NCBI GenBank assembly: GCA_038750655.1
Contig: JBCDGZ010000178.1
Coordinates: 1-12,734 of the forward strand
Length of the DNA: 12,734 bases
Direction: 5' to 3'
DNA from: JBCDGZ01 sp038750655
GTDB taxonomy: Bacteria > Bacteroidota > Bacteroidia > Chitinophagales > Saprospiraceae
Shown piece by piece: positions 1 through 6,359 of this stretch. Within the stretch, counting starts at the first letter, position 1, and each line of letters begins with the position of its first letter. A program made the translations under genes and the position numbers. The notes below the pieces were generated by a model. The model did not search any database. It was not told the origin of the DNA and saw nothing but the letters and a program-made list of their open reading frames with translations.

Positions 1-12
1 AAACTTTATTTT

Positions 13-24
13 GCGAATATTCGC
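13..24. promoter_or_regulatory. Palindromic operator-like site, copy 1
   Basis: The sequence GCGAATATTCGC is a perfect 12-bp palindrome. An identical copy lies at 76-87, centre to centre 63 bp, and the identity extends rightwards as GCGAATATTCGCTA. Two identical dyads upstream of a fatty-acid oxidation gene are what a dimeric repressor of the TetR or MarR type would bind. The regulator itself is not visible, so the family is inference. Confidence 0.6.
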
Positions 25-75
25 TAGTTTTTTGCTCGAATGCTTTACATTATTCCATAAAATTTATAATTTTAA

Positions 76-87
76 GCGAATATTCGC
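76..87. promoter_or_regulatory. Palindromic operator-like site, copy 2
   Basis: Second copy of GCGAATATTCGC, palindromic over 14 bp here (75-88). It ends 28 nt before the acyl-CoA dehydrogenase start. Just upstream is TAATTTTA (67-74), which matches the Bacteroidota -7 box TAnnTTTG at 7 of 8 positions. If that is the -7 box, transcription would start inside this palindrome and a bound protein would block it. I see no good -33 element at the right distance. Confidence 0.6.
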
Positions 88-115
88 TAATTACTAAACC
101 AAATTATATCCACCG

Positions 116-1924
116 ATGACAAAGAATCCTGAAAAGTTTATCAACGAAGATGTACTGAAAGGCGGTGAGTTTCTCATAAAAGACACCCATCCTTCTGCCG
201 TCTTTATCCCTGAAGATTTTAGTGAAGAGCAATTGATGATCAGAGACATGTGTCTCGATTTCCTCAATTCTGAACTCTTGCCCAATACCGAGCGCATTGA
301 AGCGATGGAGGAGGGACTGGCGCCTGCATTCCTCGAAAAAATGGGAGAATTGGGCCTGCTAGGCAGTCATATGCCGGAAGAGTACGGTGGAATGGCCCTG
401 GATACCAATACCAATTCACTGATCTGTGATACCCTGGGCCCTGCGGGCTCTTTTAATACCACTTATGCAGCCCATACGGGCATCGGTATGCTGCCTATTC
501 TATACTTTGGTTCTGAAGAGCAGAAGAAGAAGTACTTGCCAAGATTGATCACTGGTGAACTCAAGGCTGCCTACTGCCTTACCGAACCCGCTTCTGGTTC
601 TGATGCTCTGGCTGCGCGCACCCGCGCTGAGCTGACAGAGGACGGCAGTGCTTACATCCTCAATGGGCAGAAAATGTGGATAACGAATGCTGGCTTTGCC
701 GATGTATTCATCGTATTTGCTCAGGCTGATGGAGACAAGTTTACCGGGTTTATTGTGGAAAAAGGAACGGAAGGCTTAACGATGGGAGCAGAGGAGAAAA
801 AGCTGGGCATTAAGGGGTCTTCTACTCGCCAGTTGTTTTTCGAAAATGCCAAAGTACCCGCGGAGAATGTATTAGGAGAGATTGGTAAAGGACATCTGAT
901 TGCCTTTAATGTACTAAACATCGGTCGTTTCAAGCTTTGTCTACTCAGTGTTGGTGGGGCAAAAGGAAGTATTACTACAGGTATACAGTATGCTAATGAA
1001 CGTATTCAATTCAAGCAGCCCATCTCTAACTTTGGGGCCATACAATACAAAATAGCAGAACAAGCTATCCGTGCTTTCGCGGCAGAAAGTGCGATGTATC
1101 GGGTTTCTAGTCTGCTCAACGAAAAGAAAAAGAACTTACAGCACAAAGGCATTGACTTCGCTCAGGCGACCCTGGAAGCTGCGGAAGAATATGCCATCGA
1201 ATGTGCGATTCTTAAAGTTGCGGGCTCAGAAGTGCTTTCTTATGTTGTTGATGAAACTTTGCAAATTCACGGTGGTATGGGCTTTTCCGAAGAGGGAACA
1301 GCGGCTCGGGCCTACCGCGATGCTCGCATCACGCGCATCTATGAGGGGACCAACGAAATCAATCGTCTGTTAACTGTCGATATGCTCCTCAAGCGGGCGA
1401 TGAAAGGGGTCCTGGATATTGTCGGTCCCGCCTGGGCGGTACAGAAGGAGTTGACTTCTATGCCGGGTTTTGGCGAGCCCGAAGGGCCATACGGCGTGGA
1501 AGAAAAGGCCATCAAGAATTTCAAGAAAATCATTTTGATGGTGGCGGGGGCAGCGGCCAAGATGCAAATGGACGGCCAGCTCAATCTTAAGCACGAGCAA
1601 GAAATCCTAATCAACGTTGCCGATATGCTTACCGACCTGTTGCAAGCGGAATCGACGCTGCTGCGGGTACAAAAGCTGGCAGACAAAGAGAAAAAGCACA
1701 GCCAGGAAATCTATGATGCGCTCGTCAAAACCTTTATCGCTGACGCCAATGCTCGCATGGTAAAGAATGCTACCGATGCCCTCTGCTCTTTTGCCGAAGG
1801 CGATCTGCTCAAGACCCTACTGATGGGCCTCAAGCGCTTCACGAAATATCCGCCGTTTAATGTCAAGGCTGCACGCCGCAAAATTGCTGCTGCTCTGATT
1901 GAGGCGAATGAATATTGCTTCTAG
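116..1924 (+). CDS. Acyl-CoA dehydrogenase, long (VLCAD/ACAD9-length) type
   Basis: A flavoprotein that introduces the alpha-beta double bond into acyl-CoA in the first step of cytoplasmic beta-oxidation. At 602 aa it is about 200 aa longer than short- and medium-chain enzymes and matches the very-long-chain class. Domains seen: N-terminal helical domain (about 30-150), middle beta domain with the flavin/substrate motif T156-EPASGSD and MWITN at 187-191, C-terminal helical domain (about 265-415), then an extra helical region (about 440-600) as in VLCAD. The catalytic base is predicted to be Glu410 in RIYEGTNEINR, equivalent to Glu376 of MCAD; QIHGGMGF just before it is the family's flavin-contacting loop. 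The ATG at 116 gives a normal N-terminus. Two identical palindromes upstream suggest repressor control, and an intrinsic terminator follows. In Bacteroidota this gene often ends a thiolase/hydroxyacyl-CoA dehydrogenase operon, but that side is outside the window. Chain-length specificity is inferred from length only. Confidence 0.95.
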   Translation: MTKNPEKFINEDVLKGGEFLIKDTHPSAVFIPEDFSEEQLMIRDMCLDFLNSELLPNTERIEAMEEGLAPAFLEKMGELGLLGSHMPEEYGGMALDTNTNSLICDTLGPAGSFNTTYAAHTGIGMLPILYFGSEEQKKKYLPRLITGELKAAYCLTEPASGSDALAARTRAELTEDGSAYILNGQKMWITNAGFADVFIVFAQADGDKFTGFIVEKGTEGLTMGAEEKKLGIKGSSTRQLFFENAKVPAENVLGEIGKGHLIAFNVLNIGRFKLCLLSVGGAKGSITTGIQYANERIQFKQPISNFGAIQYKIAEQAIRAFAAESAMYRVSSLLNEKKKNLQHKGIDFAQATLEAAEEYAIECAILKVAGSEVLSYVVDETLQIHGGMGFSEEGTAARAYRDARITRIYEGTNEINRLLTVDMLLKRAMKGVLDIVGPAWAVQKELTSMPGFGEPEGPYGVEEKAIKNFKKIILMVAGAAAKMQMDGQLNLKHEQEILINVADMLTDLLQAESTLLRVQKLADKEKKHSQEIYDALVKTFIADANARMVKNATDALCSFAEGDLLKTLLMGLKRFTKYPPFNVKAARRKIAAALIEANEYCF

Positions 1925-1954
1925 TTATATCATATCTAACAAACAAAATAAACT

Positions 1955-1994
1955 AAGGCGTTGGCATCCGATAGAGGGGGCCGACGCTTTTTTT
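1955..1994 (+). terminator. Rho-independent terminator after acyl-CoA dehydrogenase
   Basis: The arms AAGGCGTTGGC (1955-1965) and GCCGACGCTTT (1980-1990) form an 11-bp stem with two G-U pairs and a 14-nt loop. Seven T residues lie at 1988-1994. It begins 30 nt after the stop codon, so it should end the acyl-CoA dehydrogenase transcript. Confidence 0.85.
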
Positions 1995-2003
1995 ATGGTT
2001 TAA

Positions 2004-2121
2004 ATTGATTTGTGATGGACATCGTTGTGTGGCGGATATTGATGTATAGCGGACGTTGATGCCCAAGAGTATTGATCTGTTCTGAGCATTGACCCGTATT
2101 GTAAGTTGATTCAAGGTAATT
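2004..2121. repeat. Seven degenerate 17-bp tandem repeats
   Basis: Units start at 2004, 2021, 2038, 2055, 2071, 2088 and 2105, a 17-bp period with a single 1-nt shortening. Each begins with a variant of RTTGATG; the first three share a second half of the form TGTGGCGGAY. Examples are ATTGATTTGTGATGGAC, ATCGTTGTGTGGCGGAT and ATTGATGTATAGCGGAC; later units diverge. The period is not a multiple of three and no ORF fits, so this is a decayed non-coding minisatellite. Function is unknown. There are no unique spacers, so it is not CRISPR. Confidence 0.75.
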
Positions 2122-2400
2122 TCGACAATAGATGTAGGTCGGGGCTTTGGGAGGGAACCCGCCCACAAAACCACCGCCGCCAATCTGCCAGCCTACTACT
2201 CCGAACTAACCATAGCATGGCCCGCTCTTGCAGCACGCTCACAGATCGCAAGAAACCCTCTTGATGATGGCATTCCTTCTCTTTTCCAGGCCTCTGAAAG
2301 AAAAGGAAGTATGTAACTACGGAAGACCTCAGGCCTTCCAATAGGCTGATAAGGGAATTGCTGCCGCGCTCGATCGTCTTTTTTTCACAAAATACAGCAG
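2122..2400. other. Gene-poor stretch upstream of topB, nothing recognised
   Basis: Roughly 280 bases between the 17-bp repeats and the topB promoter region. The only ORFs are short, lack recognisable motifs and overlap one another in several frames. It contains an imperfect 19-bp palindrome at 2321-2339 (arms GGAAG and CTTCC around CCTCAGG) and a second AGGCCT at 2288-2293. It may be an old interspersed repeat or a gene relic; I cannot assign it. Confidence 0.4.
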
Positions 2401-2410
2401 CAATAATCGA

Positions 2411-2431
2411 AATGTATTACAATGTACTACA
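2411..2431. promoter_or_regulatory. Tandem TGTANTACA dyads upstream of topB
   Basis: A 10-bp direct repeat, AATGTATTAC then AATGTACTAC. It creates two adjacent perfect odd-length dyads, TGTATTACA (2413-2421) and TGTACTACA (2423-2431), exactly 10 bp or one helical turn apart. They lie about 50 nt before the topB start. Binding by a dimeric regulator is inference; no good TAnnTTTG box could be placed beside them. Confidence 0.4.
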
Positions 2432-2478
2432 AAATGTTTTAAATTGCAAGGGCATTAGTCGCTCTTAAAGATAAATCC

Positions 2479-4887
2479 ATGAAAGTCTGCATTGCCGAAA
2501 AACCCAGCGTTGCCCGCGAGATTGCTCGTGTGTTGGGCGCCAAAACTCGCCACGAAGGCTACTTCGAGGGGAATGGCTACTGTGTGACCTGGACCTTCGG
2601 CCACTTTTTTACGCTTAAAACACCGGATGACTACCAGCCGGAGTGGAAGCGCTGGGAGATGAACAGCTTGCCGATCATGCCGGAAAAATTTGATACTAAG
2701 CTCATCAAGATGAAGGGAGTGAAAAAGCAGTTTGGAGTCATCAAGCAGTTGTTTAAAAGCGCCAAGTTGGTCATTAATTGTGGGGATGCCGGGCAGGAGG
2801 GGGAGCTGATTCAACGTTGGGTGCTTAAGCACAGTAAGTACAAAGGGCCGGTGCAGCGCCTGTGGATTTCTTCGCTGACGACGGAGGCCATCCGGGAGGG
2901 CTTTCAAAACCTGAAGGCCGCTAGCGACTTTGATAATCTTTATTATGCCGGCAGCTCGCGCGCCATCGGCGATTGGCTGCTGGGGATGAACGCTACCCGG
3001 CTTTATACCCTCAAGTACGGCGGCTTCAAGCAGGTGCTGTCAGTTGGACGGGTGCAGACCCCGACGCTGGCCATGCTGGTAGAGCGTTTTAAGGAGATTG
3101 AAAGTTTTGTGCCGGAGCCTTACTGGGAGTTGCAAACTTTATATCGGGAGACGGTCTTTAGTTGTGAAAAGGGCAAATTTCAAAAAGAAGAAGATGGAGC
3201 TAAGCTATTGCAGCAAGTAACCGGGCAGCCCTTCACTATTCTTTCGGTCGACAAGAAAAAAGGGAAGGAGCAGCCTCCTCGGTTGTTCGACTTAACCAGC
3301 TTGCAAGTTCATTGTAATAAGCGATTTTCTTTTTCGGCTGATCAGACCTTAAAGCTGGTGCAGAAGCTTTATGAGCAAAAAGTGGTGACTTATCCTCGGG
3401 TGGACACCACTTATCTCCCCAATGATATTTACCCGAAGGTGTCGGGTATTTTGGGTAAAATGAAAAACTACAGCCAATTTACGCAGCCACTGCTGGGCAA
3501 GCCTATTCGAAAATCTGCTAAAGTCTTTAATGACAAAAAAGTAACGGACCACCATGCGATCATTCCGACGGGTTACGAGAAGAGCCTGCAGGTCAATGAG
3601 CAAAAGGTGTATGATGCCATCGCCCGGCGCTTCATCGCCGCTTTTTATCCAGATTGTCTGGTGGCGAAGACGAAGGTGGTTGGAGAATCAGCGGAGGTGA
3701 AGTTCAAAGCGACGGGGAAAGAAATCCTGGAGCCTGGCTGGCGCGTATTATTTCCCAAACCCCCAAAAAAGAGCATCCGCCGCAAGGATGAGGAAGAACA
3801 AAAAAAGGAAGAGGAGGAGAAAATTCTGCCTGAGTTTACGGTAGGAGAGAGTGGCCCCCATGATCCTTCTTTGGTGAAAAAAATGACTAAGCCGCCGCCA
3901 CAATACACTGAAGCCAGCTTACTGCGGGCTATGGAAACAGCGGGCAAAAAAGTAGACGATGATGAGCTGCGCGAGCTGATGAAAGCCAACGGCATCGGTC
4001 GGCCTTCGACTCGTGCTAACATCATCGAGACCCTGTTCAAGCGACGCTATATCCAACGCCGGAAAAAACAAATTATCCCAACCGAAATGGGCGTCCAACT
4101 GATTGACACCATTCAAAATAAACTCTTAAAATCAGCTGAACTGACGGGGCAATGGGAAAAGCAATTGCGGGAAATTGAAGAGGGAAAATATTTCGCCAAG
4201 CAGTTTATCACGGATATGAAAAAGCTGGTGAGCAGCCTGGTCGAAGAGGTCCGAGTAGCGAAGGCCGGACAACGGCTCAGTGCTCCTCCCTCTAAATACG
4301 GTAAGGTCAAATCGCGGAAATCGAAGGCGAAGAAGGAAAAAGTCAGCGCGCTGCTCAAGGCGACCTGCCCTAAGTGCAAGAATGGGCAGTTGCTCAAAGG
4401 AAAAGGAGCATACGGTTGTAGCCGCTGGAAAGAAGGCTGTAATTTCCGATTGCCCTTTGTCTTCAAAGAAAAAACACTATCAGAAAAACAACTCCTGCGC
4501 CTACTCAACTACGGCTCCACCATCCAACTTCGAGGCTTCAAATCCGCCGGGCGAAGCCTCACCGGTAAGTTGAAATTCAACGATCAATTTGAATTGTGGC
4601 TAGAAGAAAAAGCCCCCAAGGCTTCTCCACCTAAGAAACCTAAAAAGACCAACTCCGCCAAAGTCACTCCTCCAACTTCGTCCACCCCTTCTCCTCCTAA
4701 AGACCACATCCCTTGCCCCAAATGCGGCGTCGGCAAAGTCATCAAAGGCAAAACCGCCTACGGCTGCAACCTCTGGCAAACCGGCTGCACCTTCCGCTTC
4801 CCCTTTGATAAAGTCCGCCAAAAAGCCGGCAACCGCCCTCTAACGAAGGTACTAGTGCTACAGATTCTGAGAGGAGGGGAGGGATGA
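2479..4887 (+). CDS. topB: DNA topoisomerase III (type IA)
   Basis: Type IA topoisomerase that relaxes and decatenates DNA by single-strand passage during replication and repair. The 802 aa begin with a Toprim domain: EKPS with Glu7, then D103-A-G-Q-E107-G-E109. The usual DxDxE triad has Gly at 105 instead of the second Asp. The catalytic tyrosine is Tyr305 in TYPRVD, with Arg307 behind it. A highly charged Lys/Glu insert lies at about 427-450 and a basic stretch at about 605-625. The tail carries two four-cysteine zinc ribbons with equal spacing (C630, C633, C647, C654 and C746, C749, C763, C770), identical at about 19 of 31 positions and joined by a Pro/Lys/Ser/Thr-rich linker. E. coli TopB is about 650 aa, so the tail accounts for most of the extra length. 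ATG at 2479 gives the canonical MKVCIAEKPS start. From about 4480 onward the coding strand turns C-rich after being G-rich. Neighbours suggest a single-gene chromosomal unit, not a conjugative element. Confidence 0.96.
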   Translation: MKVCIAEKPSVAREIARVLGAKTRHEGYFEGNGYCVTWTFGHFFTLKTPDDYQPEWKRWEMNSLPIMPEKFDTKLIKMKGVKKQFGVIKQLFKSAKLVINCGDAGQEGELIQRWVLKHSKYKGPVQRLWISSLTTEAIREGFQNLKAASDFDNLYYAGSSRAIGDWLLGMNATRLYTLKYGGFKQVLSVGRVQTPTLAMLVERFKEIESFVPEPYWELQTLYRETVFSCEKGKFQKEEDGAKLLQQVTGQPFTILSVDKKKGKEQPPRLFDLTSLQVHCNKRFSFSADQTLKLVQKLYEQKVVTYPRVDTTYLPNDIYPKVSGILGKMKNYSQFTQPLLGKPIRKSAKVFNDKKVTDHHAIIPTGYEKSLQVNEQKVYDAIARRFIAAFYPDCLVAKTKVVGESAEVKFKATGKEILEPGWRVLFPKPPKKSIRRKDEEEQKKEEEEKILPEFTVGESGPHDPSLVKKMTKPPPQYTEASLLRAMETAGKKVDDDELRELMKANGIGRPSTRANIIETLFKRRYIQRRKKQIIPTEMGVQLIDTIQNKLLKSAELTGQWEKQLREIEEGKYFAKQFITDMKKLVSSLVEEVRVAKAGQRLSAPPSKYGKVKSRKSKAKKEKVSALLKATCPKCKNGQLLKGKGAYGCSRWKEGCNFRLPFVFKEKTLSEKQLLRLLNYGSTIQLRGFKSAGRSLTGKLKFNDQFELWLEEKAPKASPPKKPKKTNSAKVTPPTSSTPSPPKDHIPCPKCGVGKVIKGKTAYGCNLWQTGCTFRFPFDKVRQKAGNRPLTKVLVLQILRGGEG

Positions 4888-4899
4888 CGCCTTTGGCGT
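4887..4899. repeat. ACGCC-TTT-GGCGT hairpin overlapping the topB stop
   Basis: A perfect 5-bp stem with a 3-nt loop, starting at the last base of the topB TGA. It belongs to the same hairpin family as the three GCC-AAA-GGC copies at 5030-5099, here in the opposite orientation. There is no T tract, so intrinsic termination is doubtful. Confidence 0.55.
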
Positions 4900-4913
4900 T
4901 TAGGTAGACGATG

Positions 4914-5023
4914 GACGGTGGACGGCCATTGGCACTGCCGGACCGTCAACTTTATCGCCGAAAGTATCCAACTACAATGCTATATCCAATTGCAAACCGC
5001 TTCGCGTCCGTCCGTCCACCGTC
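4914..5023. repeat. 12-bp inverted repeat in the topB 3' region
   Basis: GACGGTGGACGG (4914-4925) is the exact reverse complement of CCGTCCACCGTC (5012-5023), with 86 nt between the arms. The arms contain the same CCGTCCACC core that recurs at 5047-5055 and 5075-5083, so the inverted repeat and the tandem array share one repeat family. Confidence 0.6.
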
Positions 5024-5099
5024 GACCAAAGTGCCAAAGGCACTACCCGTCCACCTCAGTGCCAAAGGCACCCACCGTCCACCGCAGCGCCAAAGGCGC
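5012..5099. repeat. Three-unit hairpin-plus-CCGTCCACC array
   Basis: Three copies of CCGTCCACC (5012, 5047, 5075) are each followed by a short palindrome: AGTGCCAAAGGCACT (5030-5044), GTGCCAAAGGCAC (5059-5071) and GCGCCAAAGGCGC (5087-5099). Units two and three repeat at exactly 28 bp; the first is a few bases longer. In the third palindrome the stem changes from GTG/CAC to GCG/CGC, compensatory changes that keep the pairing. It lies between two convergent genes and abuts the stop codon of the minus-strand gene. Bidirectional termination or an interspersed repeat are both possible. Confidence 0.7.
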
Positions 5100-5100
5100 C

Positions 5101-6087
5101 CTATTGCCGCAACACCCGCTCCTGCGCCAGCACCATCCCCGCATCATCTACCAAGCGCAGCAGGTAAAGCCCCGCCGGCTGATCCGCTAAATCCAGCTCC
5201 ACAAAATCAGCGGCATTGGTGAATGTGGAATGGAGCAGACGGCCGGTGGCGTCGAAGAGCTGTAGATGGAGGGGGCTACTTGGAGCGTCGCTGGCGATGT
5301 CGATGCGTAGCTGTTGGCGGACGGGATTGGGGTAGGCGCGCAGCCATTGGCTTTGCGATTGGAACTTCACCGCGACTACATCGCTCAGCTCGGAACGGCC
5401 GTCGAAGTCAACTTGTAAAAGGCGGTAGTAGCCGGTGCCGGGTAAGGGCTGGGCATCTTCGTAGAGGTAATTTTGGGTGACCAGCGTATTGCCTTTGGCA
5501 CCAAGCTGACCGATGGTTTTCCAAGTGTTCAGGTCGCCACTGCGCTGGATGTCGAAGTGGCTGCTGTTGAATTCAGTGGCGGTACGCCAGTGGAGAGCGA
5601 TGGCATCGCGCTGGACTTGGGCATCCCAGCTGATCAGCTCGACGGGCAGTGGGGCGCTCACGGTTAGGCGGCCATTGCCGGAGGGGAGGGCTGCGAAGGT
5701 CCAGTTGGTTCCACCGTCGCCGGAGCAGCGGCAGGTGAATTCATAAAAGCCCGCAGAGGGAGCGATCAGTCCAATGTATTCATCATTATTACCGATGTCG
5801 ACGTTGTAGTTCATCGTCATCGTATTGATACTCATCCAAGGCTGGCCGAAGGACGACACTTCGCCGAAGTAGACCTCGCAGGTAACGCCAGCGCCCTGGC
5901 CAGGGGCCTCCGTGACGCCCGGTTGATAGGCCTGTACAAAGAGGGTGAAATTTTCTCCTTCTCCAATATTATTATCAGAGCCGGAAGTAGGAAACATATC
6001 GCCAACCCAATTGACCGTAGCCAATACGTTGCTGCTCATTAATACGAACGCTAGAAAAAGAAGGGAGGGTAGTAGTTGTTTGTTCAT
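5101..6087 (-). CDS. Secreted protein with T9SS type A sorting domain
   Basis: A 328-aa exported protein. Residues 1-23 are a Sec signal peptide (MNKQ, a hydrophobic core, then a likely cut after VLA). Residues 24-145 form a beta-rich domain I do not recognise, with cysteines at 70, 119 and 121. Residues 147-243 are the fibronectin/Ig-like module common just before T9SS tails, opening with LPVELISWDA and including IALHWRTATEFNSSHF and YYRLLQVDFDG. Residues 247-328 are the type A C-terminal sorting domain, with the AYPNPV start (251-256), a GRLL turn and the LPAGLY-like motif QPAGLYLLRL. The family is carried across the outer membrane by type IX secretion and usually attached to the surface, with the tail removed. 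No catalytic motif is visible, so the role is unknown; binding or adhesion is plausible. It converges on topB and diverges from the YdjM-type gene. Confidence 0.9.
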   Translation of the reverse strand: MNKQLLPSLLFLAFVLMSSNVLATVNWVGDMFPTSGSDNNIGEGENFTLFVQAYQPGVTEAPGQGAGVTCEVYFGEVSSFGQPWMSINTMTMNYNVDIGNNDEYIGLIAPSAGFYEFTCRCSGDGGTNWTFAALPSGNGRLTVSAPLPVELISWDAQVQRDAIALHWRTATEFNSSHFDIQRSGDLNTWKTIGQLGAKGNTLVTQNYLYEDAQPLPGTGYYRLLQVDFDGRSELSDVVAVKFQSQSQWLRAYPNPVRQQLRIDIASDAPSSPLHLQLFDATGRLLHSTFTNAADFVELDLADQPAGLYLLRLVDDAGMVLAQERVLRQ

Positions 6088-6230
6088 TGTCCAAAATAGT
6101 TTAATGTGTAGAAAAGTTTATAATCATTATCCAGCAGAATGCGGGATGCAAGCCGTTCATTGAAAAACCTATCTGGGGCAGGAATAGAGTGGATACTAGC
6201 AAATAAATTTAGCGAAAAACTTTGTAAAAG

Positions 6231-6255
6231 TGTAAAGCTTACAATAATTAATTGT
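6231..6255. promoter_or_regulatory. Two adjoining dyads in the divergent intergenic region
   Basis: TGTAA-AGC-TTACA (6231-6243) overlaps ACAAT-AATTA-ATTGT (6241-6255). Both are 5-bp-arm inverted repeats in the 272-bp gap between the divergent T9SS cargo gene and the YdjM-type gene. They could be an operator serving either gene. No perfect TAnnTTTG box was found in this gap, so the promoters are not placed. Confidence 0.3.
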
Positions 6256-6359
6256 CCAACTTCGAGCGACCTGCTTTTTCTCTATTTACGCTGAACTTTA
6301 TCGGTTACTAAAGGTTCTTTGATAGAGACTCTGAAAAGGAGTTCACTACTTCAATCATC

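Noticed and set aside
2004..2121. CRISPR array
   Set aside because: Repeats are directly adjacent and degenerate with no unique spacers, and no cas gene is present.
2111..2341. 76-aa minus-strand ORF as a possible transposase relic
   Set aside because: No recognisable transposase motif, and other frames in the stretch are equally open; kept only as unexplained sequence.
2455..2907. 150-aa minus-strand ORF over the start of topB
   Set aside because: It lies antisense to the highly conserved Toprim region, which explains its openness; no motif of its own.
4911..5222. Plus-strand ORFs of about 90-100 aa across the repeat array
   Set aside because: They are low-complexity translations of the CCGTCCACC and GCCAAAGGC repeats and run into the antisense of the T9SS cargo gene.
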